In this document: in pieces, positions 55,587 through 64,000 of the stretch | How positions within the stretch are numbered: position 1 is the first letter of the stretch | Layout of the letters: each line of letters starts with the position of its first letter | Assembly (NCBI GenBank): GCA_019096155.1 | Contig: JAHCVI010000004.1 | Location: 1,116,001 to 1,180,000, forward strand | DNA: 64,000 nt | From: Staphylotrichum longicolle | Lineage: Eukaryota > Ascomycota > Sordariomycetes > Sordariales > Chaetomiaceae | Direction: 5' to 3' | The notes under the pieces: generated by a model | The model's database searches: none | What the model saw: the letters and a program-made list of their open reading frames with translations, nothing else | Told to the model about the DNA's origin: nothing | Translations under genes and position numbers: made by a program

Positions 55587-57369
55587 ATGATGGCATCCTC
55601 CTCAAGCGCTTCAGTCGACAAGGTCGATGTGGTCATGGCCGAAGGCGGTCCCACCGACAGCGAGAAGGCTCCCGCCGTCCATGTCATCGACAGCTTCCGC
55701 GTTCTCGGCCTGACTGATGAGGACGCCGACTTTTACAACGGCTTCAGCCAGGAACGGAGGAAGCGCATCATGCGCAAGGTGGATTGCCGCCTTGTGCCAA
55801 TGCTTGCCATCCTCTACCTCGTCTCGCACCTCGACAGAGCCAACATCGGAAACGCCAAGATTGAAGGCCTGGCAGAAGACCTGAAATGTAGGCCAACCTC
55901 CCTACCTTGTCTGCGCAATTCCAAAAGCCGCGTGTCACTCCATGCTAACCAATGACTGGTCGGCTTGTTGAATAGTGGACAACATCCAGTGGAATATTGC
56001 CTTGTCCCTCTTTTTCGTGCCCTACATCCTACTCGGTACGCACTTCCTTGGTCCGTCACACACTTTGCTAGGCTAACGCGATGAACATTGGACAGAGATA
56101 CCCAGCAACGTCCTGCTGAAGAAATTTTCGCGGCCATCGGTCTACCTCGGCGGTCTCGTCACGACGTGGGGTATCATCATGACGCTCCATGGCGTAGTCA
56201 AAAACTTTGGCGGCCTGCTAGCTGTCCGGCTGCTGCTGGGCGTCTTTGAGTAGGCCTTGCCGTGAACTATCATCTTTCCTGCACGCATTCTGACACAATG
56301 CTCCTACAGGGCGGGTTTCTATCCTGGCGCTGTCTATCTGTGCACTTTCTGGTACATGCCTCGAGACCTAGCGCAGCGGATTGCCTGGTTCTATTCGACC
56401 AGCGCGCTTTCCGGCGCCTTCTCGGGTCTCCTTGCCGCCGCAATTGCGCAGATGGACGGTGTCGGCGGCTACGAAGGATGGCGATGGATCTTTATTCTGG
56501 AGGGCGTCGCGACCGTTGCCCTGGGCTTAGCTTGCTTCTTCTTTCTCATCGACTCGCCGGAGCGGTCATCAAGTTGGCTCGAGCCGGACGAGATCCGCTT
56601 TCTGTTGCTCCAGCGGTTCATCAAGCAGGGCGGGAGGTTTGAGGACGAGAAGGAGAAGTTCCAGTGGAGCGACCTCAAGGCTGTCTTGACCAACTGGCGC
56701 CTGTACCTGCAGGCTTACCAACTGCTTTGCATCTCGGCCTGCTCCTACGGCACCAAGTTTACCCTGCCGACCATCACCAAGGCCATGGGGTTCAGCAACA
56801 CCACCGCGCAGCTCATGACGGCACCGCCTTACGTGGCCGGTGCTCTTTCGGCCCTCTTCTTCTCGTACCTGTCCGACCGTTTCTACTGGCGCATGCCCTT
56901 CGTCGCCGTCCCCATGGCCCTCATCTCCATCGGCTATGCGCTCATCCTCTCTCGCAACGGGGAGCTTGGCGGGTCCAATCTCGGCGTCTCCTTTTTTGCC
57001 GTCATCCTCACGTGCATGGGCATCTATCCCGTCCAGCCCGCCGGTTCATCCTGGGCCGCCAACAACCTCGCGCCGGCCAACCGCCGTGCCATCGGCGTCG
57101 CCTTCAACATCTGCGTGGGCAACATCGGCGGTGTCATCGGGTCCTACATGTACCTCGACAGCGAGAAGCCCAAGTTCCCAACCGGCTTCGGCCTCAGCTT
57201 GGCTTTTGGCGTCTCGGGCATGCTGTGCTCGTTCATCCTGGAACTCAGCTACAAGTGGGGCAACGCAAAGAAGGCTCGCTTGACCGAGGAGGAGGTGAGG
57301 GCCAAGTACACCGAGGCCGAGCTTCTCGCCATGGGAGACAAGAGTCCGCTGTTCAAGTACACGCTCTAG
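55587..57369 (+). CDS. MFS transporter, anion:cation symporter (Dal5/allantoate-permease) family
   Basis: Four exons (55587..55887, 55976..56035, 56096..56249, 56310..57369) with canonical introns give 524 residues. A polar N-terminus is followed by RLVPMLAILYLVSHLDRANIGNAKIEGL, the ACS-family signature in helix 1, and IQWNIALSLFFVPYILLEIPSNVLLKKFSRPS. GVFEAGFYPGAVYLCTFWYMP and GYEGWRWIFILEGVATV are also family hallmarks. About twelve helices are expected. Relatives import organic anions such as allantoate, nicotinate, pantothenate or sugar acids with protons at the plasma membrane. The start at 55587 is chosen over 55500 because these proteins begin with a cytosolic tail. It shares a promoter region with the cluster regulator. 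Confidence 0.93.
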
Positions 57370-57736
57370 CACTGCAATGCTGTGGGCCGCCATGTGTGTA
57401 GCTAACAACATTCACTGGGAAATGGATAGCCTGAGACTGAAAAACTTGGAGAAGGGAAATCTGCTACCTGATATAAGCCATGGACAAAGTTTTGGAGGCA
57501 CAAGCAGTACACAGATGACATCTCTAATTTTTTAATATTCATGATTCTACTGTTACAGCGACGTCTCGGTTTTCTCGGGGACACACCGGGACGCCCCCAC
57601 GTTACACATGTAGTGTGGTCTTAGGACGGTACACCTCAGCCCGACACTTTCACGGCCAACATCTCGGTCCTATGAATGTAAGGAGAACGTCGTCGGAATT
57701 TTAGAGCTACACTTGATCACATAGGATTGGAGCATG
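57370..57736. other. Convergent 3' flanks
   Basis: This 367-bp stretch lies between the transporter and the Gre2-like reductase stops. No gene is seen. Confidence 0.5.
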
Positions 57737-58813
57737 TTAAAGCAATCCCTCGACGTTTTGTCGCAAACTTTCCTTCAGCTCGGTGTAACCCTTCTGTCCG
57801 TACCACTTCTCGAGCAACTTAGCGCCCAGTTCGTTGTCCACCTCGCTCAAATCGGACTCCTGCGGCTGATTGTCCGGGAATGTTCGAGTCGGGAACAACT
57901 CTCTAAATTTCTCCAGTATGATATTCCAGTTGAAGGGGACATTGAACGCGAGGATTCGCTCGTTTTGAAGCGACTTGTCAATCAAGGCGATTAGATGCAG
58001 TCGTGCACAATCCACAACGTCGACCATGTATTGCGGCAGGAAATCCCATTTGACGTCTCCATTGAATGCAGCGATGACCAGACCGCCGGTTTCGCCTGGA
58101 GAGTCGACCACCCGACCCATGCATACACTGGGAAGGAGCTAGAAACCTCTATTAGTGGTGTTCTTACGAGACATGTGGGAGCCTTGAGCAGCTCAAACTC
58201 ATGCACTTACAAAGTTGATCACGAAATTGGGCTTGTACGTCTTCATGAAATCCCACACTGCCAGTTCAGCCTTTGTCTTGCTCGCTGCGTAGACCTTGAA
58301 TGCGTTCTCTGGCTTGTAGGGTGGCGGGAAATCGACAAAAGCATCGACTTCAGTGTTCCACGAGTTCTTGTCGATCTTGAACTTCTTGCCCGGAGTGGGT
58401 AGCGAAGTTGCCGTGCTCGAGCTTGTGAAGACGAATCTCCGGATCTTGGGTTCCCTCAGTGCGGACCGTAGAATGGAGGTCGCACCATTGACCGCGGGGG
58501 GGACCACTTCCTTGGGGTTGGGACTGAATGTCAGTGGCGAAGACATGTGTACGATGGCATCAACGCCTCGGACTGCTTGGTCAAAGGCACCTTCCGGCTC
58601 CATCTCCGGGACGACAACGACGTCGTAGTTCAGTGATTTGTAGACATCTTTGGTTCTTTGTGCTTTAGCTTCCGATCGAGCTGTTCCGCGAATCTTGTAA
58701 CCCGCTTGCAATGCTTCCACAATGAAATTGCTTGCGATGAATCCGGACGCGCCTGTTACGAGGATCAGAGAACCCCTGGGCAACGTCAAATCGTCGTTGT
58801 CAATAATGGCCAT
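57737..58813 (-). CDS. Extended SDR, Gre2/aldehyde-reductase-like
   Basis: Two exons (58813..58211 and 58138..57737), with a 72-bp intron (GTAAGT...TTTCTAG, phase 0), give 334 residues. ILVTGASGFIASNFIVEAL is the NADP-binding motif and YAASKTKAE the catalytic Tyr-Lys. Also present are RRFVFTSSSTAT and, across the splice, NFVINF-LLPSVCMGRVVD. The pattern is that of fungal aldehyde reductase II, methylglyoxal/3-methylbutanal reductase (Gre2) and dihydroflavonol-reductase relatives. It should reduce aldehydes or ketones with NADPH. The C-terminal substrate half is intact. It is a second candidate for reducing the aldehyde made by the four-domain enzyme. Confidence 0.92.
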
Positions 58814-59159
58814 ACTGATAGAAGAGAGTGGCTTTGAAACGTAACCCTGAGCAAACTGCGGTGGTTGCTTTTCGTTAGAGCGAGGATTTGGAAAGACGGA
58901 GACAAAAAGAACCAATTGCTAGAGGCCAACTGGTGGCCATAAATATATAAGATACTTCCCTAGCTTGCCTACCTAGGATAAGGTACAAACAAATTTATGC
59001 CAACCATCAAATACCATTGATGATGGTGGGATGATGTCAATCTGCACCGTGCAAGGTACGTTGGTGATGACATCAGGTGAATGTGCTGTTCCGTAATAGT
59101 ACCCTGACGGAACACAGCGAACAAGGAATCAAATATCTCTTAAGGAGCCAAGGAAAACT
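58814..59159. other. Upstream region of the Gre2-like gene
   Basis: AT-rich. ATAAATATATAAG at about 58938-58950 is a TATA-like stretch about 125 bp before the ATG of the reverse-strand gene. Confidence 0.45.
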
Positions 59160-59640
59160 TGTATCAACGAAACGTACACACATTTCTACCACGGACAGGA
59201 GGACATTTTGAATCATTCTGCGCACAAAGCCAGGGTGTAGAATGGGTCATTACGTACCCAAACGACGTGATCGGATATGTCAAGGGCAACTACATGAACA
59301 TCGCCACGACTTTGAGTCTGTACGCAGTTGTTGCCAAGGAGCTCGGGAACAAGGAGCTCCTATTTCCGAGGTCTGAGGTATTCTACACAATGTTTGACGT
59401 GTTCACATCGAGCCGCCTGCATGCCGAATTCTGCGAGTGGGCCGCATTGGAACCCAGGGCGGGTAATGAGCATTCAACGTAGTGAACGGCGACGTCGAGA
59501 GCTGGCAGAACTTGTGACCTCGCGTTGGGCGAGCAGGAGGATGTCAAAGCTGTCTGGCACCGGCTCGCAGAAACAGAGGGCTTACAGAAAGACGCATTTG
59601 AGAAGGCGTCATGGTGGTATTCATTATTTTTGTCACCTCA
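59160..59640 (+). pseudogene. Remnant of a PRISE-like SDR (enone/iridoid-type reductase)
   Basis: Four conserved pieces appear in order but in different frames. HFYHGQEDILNH begins at 59181. VEWVITYPNDVIGYVKGNYMNIATTLSLYA runs to SRLHAEFCEWAALEPRAGN in a second frame. AFNVVNGDVESWQNL begins at 59470 in a third frame and stops at TGA 59515, where Trp is expected. GEQEDVKAVWHRLAETEGLQKDAFEKASW begins at 59528. These match the C-terminal half of fungal PRISE/SirQ-like NADPH reductases. At least three frameshifts, one nonsense change and the missing N-terminal Rossmann half make it non-functional. It marks an extra reductase once present in this cluster. Confidence 0.82.
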
Positions 59641-59992
59641 AGCATCTACCCGTCTATCCATATTTTCCTACGTGTATTGACCATTTTCGGGCGTATGCCA
59701 AGATGTCACATTCCATAATGCCATCATGGGCAATTGGTATTCTTCAGTCTAGAATCTGTACACCATATTCCACCAACTGGACCCTTGACAGAGCTTGGTT
59801 GACGACATGCTGTCGAGTTCACGAATCAAAACTCTGCTAAACATACTGTAATCTCCTTATGTACCCCATATCCCATCATATCCCATCATTTCATTGAAAA
59901 ACCATTCCAAACCCAACACCCAAGACAAGTCATCATCCTAGCATTATTCATTACTTAACCCCATCCATCCCCTAAGCTCTCTCTCAGCCCCC
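59641..59992. other. Intergenic region
   Basis: AT-rich. It holds tandem CCCATATCCCATCATATCCCATCAT repeats near 59863-59891 and presumably the 3' UTR of the GPI protein gene. Confidence 0.45.
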
Positions 59993-61214
59993 TCACAGCA
60001 GCGCCGCCATCACCCCCGCCACCCCAACCAACAAACACCCCGGCACAACCACCAGTCCCGCCCCGTTCGGCAGCGTCGCCCCGCCCGCGCCACCCGCCGT
60101 CGTGGTCGGCGCCCGCGTCGAGCTCGTGCTCCTCGAAGAAGAAGACGAGCTCGTGCTGGTGGGCTCCTCCGCCTCAGACGAGCTCGGGACCAGGTCGTCG
60201 CCGTCCGAGTCGCTCGTGGGCTGGGCCGCGGCGGTCGGCTGGCGCGACGAGGTGGTCGTGGGCTGGAACAGCGGGCTGGACGAGGAGGTGGGCGGCGCGA
60301 AGGTGATGCGGGCGCTGGTGGTCGGAGTTGGGTGGTCGGAGCCGGAGCCCCCGCCGGAGGTGTTGCAGGTGCGGCCGTTGCGGCAGCAGCCGTTGGTGAG
60401 GCAGTAGTAGCCTTCCTGTTTTGGGGGGTGGGGTGGTTAGTTATTGGTTGTTGGGGAGGGGGAGGGGGAGGTGGGAAGGAGAGAAGGGATCGCTTACGTC
60501 GCAGTACTTGCCCACGCCGAAACCGCAGCACACGCCGCCGGTGGGGATGCAGTAGTTGGAGTCGCAGACGACCTTGCCGGTGCCGCACCCGCTGCCGGTG
60601 CCGCCTCCGCCGCCGCCGCTGCCTGAGCCGGCAGCGCGGCACTTGCCGTCGGTGGTGCAGGTGTAGCCGGCATCGCAGTAGCCGCCGCTGGGGCAGCAGA
60701 CGCCGCTGGCGGGCATGCACCTGGATGGGTGTTAGTGCCGTTGGAGGAACTGGGGGAGGTAGGTGAGTCGGCATTACCCTGTGTTGCAGCGGACCTTGCC
60801 TGGGTCGCACGAGCCGACGCCGGTGCAAGTCTTTCCGGTCTGTTTTGAAATTGTCAGTGTCAGCTGAAGTTGATTTACAAAGTGTTGCGATTCAAGGAGA
60901 CTCGGGCACGCACCGGGCAGCAGCCGCTCGTCGCCATGCAGTAGGTGCCGGCATCGCAGTATGTGCTCCTTCCAAGGCTGTTTCTTCCGTCAGCGACGTC
61001 CCGTGGTTGTGGAAAACGGCAAAGCCTACGCAGCGCAGCACACGCTCCCCGAGGGCATGCACCCGGTGCCGCAGCGTGTGTCGCCGGGGTCACAGGTGCC
61101 CGATTGACGGACCAACAAGCCGGCGGGGTTTGGCGACACCTCGGCAAGCGACTCGAGGCGGTCCATGGCGAGACCGCCGAGGAGGGGCCGGGTGGTCAGT
61201 TCGGCGAGACGCAT
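59993..61214 (-). CDS. GPI-anchored cysteine-rich wall protein
   Basis: Five exons (61214..61030, 60977..60914, 60839..60778, 60720..60498, 60415..59993), with introns of 52, 74, 57 and 82 bp, give 318 residues. The body has repeated modules of the form CGTGCMPSGSVCC, YCDAGTYCMATSGCCP, CDPGKVRCNTGCMPASGVCC, YCDAGYTC, CDSNYCIPTGGVCC and YYCLTNGCC, each with 6-8 cysteines. A Gly/Ser linker separates the modules. A long Ser/Thr/Pro stalk then leads to a hydrophobic end (GLVVVPGCLLVGVAGVMAALL), typical of a GPI signal. This family coats fungal cell walls; its function is largely unknown. The N-terminus (MRLAELTTRPLLGGLAM) is a weak signal peptide. No other ATG is available just upstream. Confidence 0.87.
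60453..60474 (+). repeat. G-rich tract in intron 4 of the GPI gene
   Basis: GGGGAGGGGGAGGGGGAGG followed by GTGGG gives four close G-runs on the plus strand, that is, a C-rich tract on the transcript. It can fold as a G-quadruplex on the template strand. Confidence 0.7.
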
Positions 61215-62393
61215 CTTGCCTGGCTGTGTGTAGAGAAGAGGGGTGGTTGTTGCTGTTGTGTGAAATGTCCTTCCTCAGGGATCAAGTCCAATGGAGCTCA
61301 GATTTCAAAACAATGGCACCACACAGCAGCCCTGACGATCAGGAAAGAAAAATATCAAGTCAACACCACAATCCCCCCTCCACCTCACCGGGCCGGGATC
61401 TTCTTATCCCTCGATTCAGTGCGGCTCAGCTCGGAGCGCTATCACCTTGGCGCGCCACGCTGCAGTCGACCCCAGGCCGAACCCAGCCCGACCCCAGCCC
61501 AACATTCCCACGCTGGGCCAGTCTAGGACGATCTCCGAATGCACACACCGACCTGGCGGACAGCCCCCCGGCATCTCAGCCACTCATGCAGCTGCATTCG
61601 CGCAAGGGGGGGTGAGACAGCGGGTTCAGCTCAACCATCCTTCAATGTGCTGGGGACCGTTGAACCTGCATGTGGCGCAAGGCTGTCGGTTTTTTCCCCA
61701 GGGTGAGGGGGGTGGGTGGGTGGATCGTGGTCGCAGCTTACACGTCGTCGGGGCAATTCTGGACCCGTGGCGGTGCGTGTGGGTGAGGGGGAGGCTGCTG
61801 GGTGGTGCACTTTGAGCCGCATGTGGAGAGGCCCAGAGGAGCCAGGCAGCCAGGCCTTGTTTTTGAGAGGCGCTGCTCGAAAAGACCCTTGCGGGAACAG
61901 CGGGACGAAGCTTGGCTGGGCTCATTTTTAGGAATGCGGGGAGGTTGGACCGGCAGGGGTCGTCGAAGTTGAGGAAGACCCACTCGACTGCCGATTCACT
62001 GGGGTCGGATAAGTTCAAGGCAGTAGATCTGAACTCCACATGGTTTCCCCTGGGGAATTATGGAACTCGCGATGATCCAAACTCAAAGTGAAAATTCGGG
62101 GCTCCAGATGCGTTGTCCTTGGGATCAAGGAACAATCTGAGAGAGAAATGATTCTTCACTGTCTTGACTGTCTGCCACAGACCCGTGACGTGCAGGGGCA
62201 GGAGGTCCCTCACGTGAAGAGCTGCGATGTATTGCTTCTTTTGAGCTGCTTTTCTCTCGGCGCTTGCTCGCATCCCCATCATTCTCTCCACGCCCGCTCC
62301 TCGGCACTCGACATTCACTTTTGCACGCCCCCGTCATCCTAGACACGCCATCCCAACGGCCTATCTCCGCCCTACGACGACTACTGCGATCCC
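61215..62393. other. Intergenic region
   Basis: No gene is supported. CCCAGCCC-type C-rich repeats lie near 61470-61505, similar to those near 22995 and 13050. Confidence 0.4.
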
Positions 62394-63263
62394 ATGGATA
62401 CTCCCATGCCCGACGTCGTCTGCTCCAGCGGGTGCCAAGGTGGTGGTCACACCGGCCACCCCAGCATCCCCAGCATCCCCACCAACCCCAGCAACCCCCA
62501 CAACCCCAGCAACGCCTCATACACGGCGCAGTGTGAGGAGTGCACGCGGTGTGCGTATCGTGCGCAGCATGAGCAATCTGCGGGTTCTCAGCTCCCTCAG
62601 GGCGTGCCGTTTCCCGCTAGTGGCCCTCATACACCAAACATCCTAGAGGGATTGGCTCTGCCACGACCGTCCCCGAGAGAATTCTGCAGGAGATGGTTTG
62701 GGCTCCCTGACAACGGTCCTCCAACCCTGCCGTCGAGGGTACAGCACCCACCCCTTCTCTACACCCCGCGACACAGCACCCTGGGGCTGACTCGGTTGCC
62801 TTCTGCGTAGCTTATCGACTACTTACACCACGTCTGGATGGAGGCTGGCCCTGATGGCGTGAGGGTGTATGCTGCGGAGCTGAAGCAAATCGCCCACGAA
62901 CTCGAGAACAATGTCGCCCAGACTGTGCACCCGCTCCCGCACATCCAGCCATTAATCGTCCCATCCCGGAACCTATACCAACCCCCCGCGCCGTATGTGG
63001 GGCCTGCGCGTACAGCTCCGAACCCTTCCTACCCCCCCACGCCGTCTGCGGGCCCTACGCGTGCAGTTCCGAACCCATCCCGACCCCCCGCGCCGTCTGT
63101 GCGCCCTACACGTTCAGTTCGGAACCCCTTTTGGAAAATACAGTCGTTGCCTGCGACACGAGTTTGGTCCTTGGCGCAAGAATGGTTTTGGGAAGGAAAT
63201 TTTGGGAGTTCTGGTGCGATCCTCTCCGAGGACGCGGCAGTTGTTTGTTCGTGGACCCTTTGA
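62394..63263 (+). CDS. Hypothetical Pro-rich protein, frame interrupted by one TAG
   Basis: A 290-codon frame opens MDTPMPDVVCSSGCQGGG and runs through Asn/Pro/Ser repeats, CEECTRCAY and FCRRWFGLPDNG to TAG at 62808. It then continues in the same frame as LIDYLHHVWMEAGPDGV and VYAAELKQIAHELENN, three 17-residue tandem repeats, and an end at 63263. Coding-like text on both sides of the TAG suggests one gene with either a nonsense change or an unseen intron. No domain is recognised. The two Cys groups could bind metal. The alternative is two short spurious frames. Confidence 0.4.
62982..63134 (+). repeat. Three tandem 51-bp repeats
   Basis: Units start at 62982, 63033 and 63084. Each begins with six C residues and encodes a variant of PPxPxxxPxRxxxNPx (17 residues). 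They remain in frame with each other and with the surrounding open frame. Confidence 0.88.
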
Positions 63264-64000
63264 TGGGTTGCTCAGATGAAGGAAGCCTCGGTAGAAGTCG
63301 GAGGGCAACCCCTGTGTGTCTGTCTGTCTTGTTCGTTCGTTGGTTTTAGATCCGTCTCTGTGGTTGTGATTGGGAGGGTAATCTGGGCTACCGACTGTTC
63401 TTGTTTTCGAGGTTTTAGACGAGCACATAGTAGATAGTCCATCCGGTGAGCAAAGCATCCGGTGAGGAAAGGATGGACAGTCTTTACAAGCGTTGAAGAT
63501 GTGATAGTAAAACACAGACTGGGGAGCAAACTCTTGAGCTCGTCACGTAGTCAATCCACTGACTTCCCTCGGTTTGACTCTGGACCGATATCCAGACGTG
63601 TGCCATGTTCTTTTCAAACGATCAACGAGTGCCATCACGTTCCAACCCAGCAGTCGCCGGATTGCGGTCCTCGTCAGCGGCCGGCCAAGCCTCGAACCAA
63701 ATCGGATACTCCCAAAAGGATGTGATCGCCACGTATTTGGCGTCGGCGTCCAGTTGGGCACGTCCTCTAGTGTGAAATGCGATAAGGGGTGTGGAAAACC
63801 CGACGAGCGTGAGGAGGTTGGTCTTTCAGAGTGTGACACGTTCAAGCTCTGGGAACTGACGCCGAAACTGGTCAGGTTACGTTGGGCAACGAAGAGCTCT
63901 AATCAGGGCATACGGCCGTTGCCAGGCCCGTCTGTCTCCATCTCCAAAAAACGCTACCTGGTAGCGACTGACAGCATTGCAACTGCCAGAGGAAATAAGT
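63264..64000. other. Right-edge region
   Basis: Apart from the 16-bp duplication at 63440 I recognise nothing. Short open frames on both strands carry no domain. Confidence 0.4.
63440..63471. repeat. 16-bp tandem duplication
   Basis: CATCCGGTGAGCAAAG is followed directly by CATCCGGTGAGGAAAG (15 of 16 identical). Confidence 0.85.

Noticed and set aside
1..64000. CRISPR array, operon or bacterial origin of the window
   Set aside because: No spaced direct repeats of CRISPR type are seen, and spliceosomal introns, a tRNA intron and fungal families show nuclear fungal DNA.

Overview
The window looks like nuclear DNA of a filamentous ascomycete (Pezizomycotina, plausibly a Sordariomycete). The reasons are short GT-AG introns of about 50-90 bp, high-GC genes, long intergenic spacers, Zn(II)2Cys6 regulators, a PTH11-type rhodopsin-domain protein, an RTA1-family protein, a GPI-anchored cysteine-rich wall protein, a Blm10 proteasome activator and a Fot/pogo-type transposon. 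I built all gene models by hand from reading frames, splice consensus and family motifs. Nothing was checked by alignment software.

Layout. The left edge (1-413) holds the first coding part of a bZIP factor. A Ser/Thr kinase with a very long tail (1914-4609), an intron-bearing tRNA-Val(CAC) (5159-5259) and the 1,959-residue BLM10/PA200 gene (5861-11916) follow. From 13.8 to 28 kb are accessory genes: a VOC/glyoxalase-fold protein, two possible small proteins, a rhodopsin-domain membrane protein, a secreted FAD oxidase, an RTA1-like membrane protein, a Zn2Cys6 factor and a secreted two-domain protein. A complete but coding-dead Fot/pogo transposon (24622-26487) sits between the last two. From 31.7 to 42.3 kb are two cell-cycle genes, a PCL-type cyclin and CDK1, separated by 8.2 kb in which I can find no gene.

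The most notable region is 44.9-59.6 kb, which looks like a metabolic gene cluster. It contains a GLYR/HIBADH-type dehydrogenase, a four-domain enzyme (adenylation - carrier - thioester reductase - gluconokinase), an aldo-keto reductase, a Zn2Cys6 regulator, an ACS-family MFS transporter, a Gre2-like aldehyde reductase and the wreck of a PRISE-type reductase. The carrier-bound reductase would turn a carboxylic acid into an aldehyde, and three neighbouring oxidoreductases could reduce the aldehyde. The kinase fused to the same chain and the transporter type suggest a polar hydroxy- or sugar-acid substrate; that substrate is an inference. An AlkB-like gene carrying three apparent frameshifts lies beside the cluster. 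A GPI-anchored cysteine-rich protein and a repeat-bearing hypothetical frame close the right end.
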